Source: Cytophaga hutchinsonii ATCC 33406 (GTDB lineage Bacteria > Bacteroidota > Bacteroidia > Cytophagales > Cytophagaceae). Taken from it: 64,000 nucleotides of DNA. This document shows positions 61,605-64,000 of the stretch, piece by piece (within the stretch, counting starts at the first letter, position 1; each line of letters opens with the position of its first letter). The stretch is taken from contig NC_008255.1 of NCBI RefSeq assembly GCF_000014145.1, forward strand, positions 3,736,001 through 3,800,000, in the 5' to 3' direction. Under the pieces are notes generated by a model, which ran no database searches, was not told the DNA's origin, and saw only the letters and a list, made by a program, of their open reading frames with translations. Both the position numbers and the translations under genes were made by a program.

Positions 61605-64000
61605 ATGACACATACATACAGTGTAACAGGCATGTCTTGTTCTGGTTGTAAAGCCAGGGTAGAAAAGGCATTGAGCAGCTTACCTGAAGTAACTGCCGTA
61701 ATAGCTGATGTTCAAAAAGCAGAAGCAGTAATAGAAATGTCTGCGCACATTCCACTGGAAAAATTACAGGAAACATTAAACAGCGCCGGCCTTCATTATA
61801 CACTAGCAGTACGTGAGTCAGTCAGCAACAATCATGCGCATACACATGTACCAAAAATTCCTGTAAAACCTGGCAATGGAATTTACTATTGCCCGATGCA
61901 TTGTGAAGGCGATAAAACATACGACAAACCCGGGGATTGTCCGGTATGCGGTATGGATCTGGTTGAACAGCCGCGCTTGGTTTCGCAGCAGCAGTACACC
62001 TGTTCTATGCATCCCGGCGTAATAAAAGATGCCCCTGGTTCTTGCCCTGTCTGCGGCATGGATCTGATTCCGCTGGCACCAGATGAAAGCACAGAAGATA
62101 AAGCATATAAGGATCTTGCTCAGAAAATGAAAATAGCGCTTGTGTTTACAGTGCCGGTTTTTATTATCTCTATGAGTGATATGTTTCATAACAACCCATT
62201 GTCAAACGTGTTAAGTTCACAGCAATGCAACTGGATACAATTTATTTTAACACTGCCCGTGGTTTTTTATACCGGCTGGGTATTTTTTGTACGTGCCTGG
62301 AAATCTTTTATTACATGGAATTTAAATATGTTCAGCCTGATTGGCATTGGCACAGGTGTTGCGTTTTTATTCAGCATTACGGGATTGCTCTTACCGGATA
62401 CTTTTCCGGATGCATTTAAAACAGCCCATGGAACGGTACATTTATATTTTGAATCCGTTGCAGTTATTTTAACACTGGTATTACTGGGTCAGCTCCTCGA
62501 AGCCCGTGCCCACAGCCAGACAAGCGGTGCTATCAAACAGCTGCTGAAGATGACTCCATCAGAAGCGATCCTGATTCAGAATGGCACAGACAAAGTTGTT
62601 TCTATCAACAACATTGCTGTTGGTAATTTATTGCGTGTTAAGCCTGGCGATAAAATTCCGGTTGACGGCATAATCAAAGAAGGCAACAGTACCATTGATG
62701 AATCCATGATTACCGGCGAGCCTATTCCGGTTGATAAGCAGCAAGGGGATGCCGTACGTGCCGGTACCATCAATGGAAAAAAATCTTTTGTGATGGAAGC
62801 ACAGAAAGTCGGCGCTGATACGTTGCTCTCCCAAATCATTCAAATGGTTCAGACAGCAAGCCGTTCACGTGCACCTATTCAGAAACTAGCCGATGTAATT
62901 GCAACGTATTTTGTACCAACAGTTATTCTGATTGCCGTAAGTACCTTTGTACTCTGGGCCATATGGGGGCCTGAGCCTGCTTATGTATATGGATTTTTAA
63001 ATGCTGTTGCAGTACTCATCATTGCGTGCCCCTGTGCGTTGGGTTTAGCAACGCCCATGTCTGTTATGGTGGGCATAGGCAAAGGTGCACAGGCAGGTAT
63101 ATTAATTAAAAATGCAGAAGCTTTGGAATTGATGAACAAAGTGAATGTTCTTATTACCGATAAAACAGGAACGATCACCGAAGGAAAACCTTCTGTTTAT
63201 AAACTCATTGTTACGCCTGGAAATGAAGAGCATGAACTGCTCCAAAAAATTGCTTCTTTAAATCAATACAGCGAACACCCGTTGGCAGCCGCAATAATGG
63301 AGTATGCGAAGGCAAAAAATATTTCTCTGTATGATGTACATGATTTTGAATCACTCACAGGAAAAGGTGTTGCAGGAACGGTTGACTGAAAAAAAATTAT
63401 ACTGGGAAATACAACCTTGCTGGAGCAGGTACAGGCAGTTGTTCCCGACGCATTATCTGTGCAAGCTGTCGAAGAACAGAAATCCGGCAAGACTGTTTCG
63501 TACATAGCTGTTGATGCACAGGTATTGGGGTGCGTAGTCATTTCAGATGCAATAAAAGCAACCAGCAAACAGGCCATTGCCGATTTACGTGCCAATGGTA
63601 TTGAGGTAATCATGCTTACGGGAGACAATAAAAATACAGCCCAAGCAGTTGCCGGCGAATTACAGCTGACGGATTTTAAAGCAGAATGTTTACCGGAAGA
63701 TAAATTGAACCGGATAAAAGAATTACAGGCCAAAGGGAAAATTGTTGCTATGGCCGGAGATGGCATTAATGATTCGCCTGCGCTGGCTCAGGCAAACGTT
63801 GGTATTGCAATGGGCACAGGTACAGATGTTGCAATCGAAAGTGCTGCGATCACATTGGTAAAAGGTGATCTGCACGGAATTTTAAAAGCAAAAAAATTAA
63901 GTCATGCTGTTATGAAAAATATTAAACAGAATTTATTCTTTGCATTTATATACAATACCCTTGGTATTCCGGTTGCTGCCGGGATATTATTTCCTGCTTT
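61605..64000 (+). pseudogene. copA: CopA-type copper P-type ATPase interrupted by an in-frame TGA (3' end outside window)
   Basis: ATP-driven exporter of copper or another soft metal. From ATG 61605 the protein has an HMA domain (Cys12/Cys15, GMSCSGCKARV), two short Cys/His domains (YYCPMHCEGDKT and YTCSMHPGVIKD, each ending CPVCGMDL), membrane segments, the actuator TGEPIPVDK, the CPC ion motif IACPCALGLATP and phosphorylation site DKTGTITEG. TGA at 63387-63389 (codon 595) stops it within VAGTVD. In the same frame KKIILGNTT, LTGDN and AGDGINDSPAL follow, so the rest of the protein is intact. The stop falls where CopA proteins have Gly (GGA to TGA). A recent nonsense mutation or base error explains it best. 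The C-terminus lies beyond the window. Confidence 0.9.

Noticed and set aside
63387-63389. Selenocysteine codon in the ATPase
   Set aside because: The position is Gly, not Cys, in the family, and no SECIS-like hairpin is visible just downstream.
63263-63766. 167-codon frame antisense to the copper ATPase
   Set aside because: A shadow of the ATPase reading frame, including over its TGA; no features of its own.
1-64000. tRNA, rRNA and riboswitch genes
   Set aside because: No tRNA-like or conserved riboswitch sequence was recognised in the intergenic intervals; the metE leader is too short for a known SAM riboswitch.

Overview
The window reads as a chromosomal segment of a Bacteroidota bacterium, most likely a Cytophaga-like gliding cellulolytic relative. 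The evidence is PorZ of the type IX secretion system (T9SS), a secreted protein with a T9SS sorting domain, repeated promoters of the Bacteroidota form TTTG-N17..23-TAnnTTTG, general lack of Shine-Dalgarno sites, and several families typical of the phylum. The genus is an inference. No tRNA, rRNA, CRISPR array or prophage was seen, and only one insertion sequence.

Layout. 1-4534 (minus strand): coaX, an outer-membrane barrel gene, lptC, a small membrane protein and a ppiD-like prolyl isomerase, an envelope-biogenesis run. 4667-6413: anmK (plus) converging on plsY (minus). 6560-13339 (minus): a 1662-residue secreted protein of unknown function, prmA and tpiA, with a palindromic repeat and a terminator before prmA. 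13686-17939 (plus): carB without its allosteric domain, a small DUF4834-like protein and accD. 17961-19271: an IS3-family element between accD and the bidirectional terminator that follows. 19372-25940 (minus): a T9SS cargo protein, class I fumarase, a methyltransferase, a lysine/alanine-repeat histone-like protein and lysA.

26305-34070: a complete tryptophan operon. A consensus promoter lies almost on top of a 15-codon leader peptide with tandem Trp codons and an attenuator. Then come trpE, trpG, two palindromic repeats, trpD, trpC, trpF, a methyltransferase-like gene overlapping trpF, trpB and trpA. 34200-41675: small secreted or lipoprotein genes, recO with porZ, and an unknown cytoplasmic protein. 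40371-45920 (minus): the rod-shape operon mreB-mreC-mreD-mrdA-rodA, preceded by purN-purH. 48262-50432 (minus): a DUF2520 protein, a KdsC-type phosphatase and a UbiA-type prenyltransferase. 50660-53780: amt and xseAB. 54163-57631: a VOC protein, an Lrp-type regulator and divergent metE. 57693-59233 (minus): a 47-residue membrane protein, an MtfA-like protein without its zinc motif, and a GreA/GreB-like protein.

59405-64000 (plus) is a copper/heavy-metal locus: an HYC_CC_PP-like protein, an exported HMA protein with a metallothionein-like Cys tail, an AraC regulator with an HMA-like N-terminal domain, a free HMA chaperone and a CopA-type P-type ATPase. The ATPase frame is broken by one in-frame TGA at 63387-63389, where the family normally has Gly. 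The most unusual points are this metal locus, the nearly leaderless trp leader, the interspersed palindromes, the large secreted protein with a winged-helix-like segment, and the histone-like gene with a perfect Shine-Dalgarno site.
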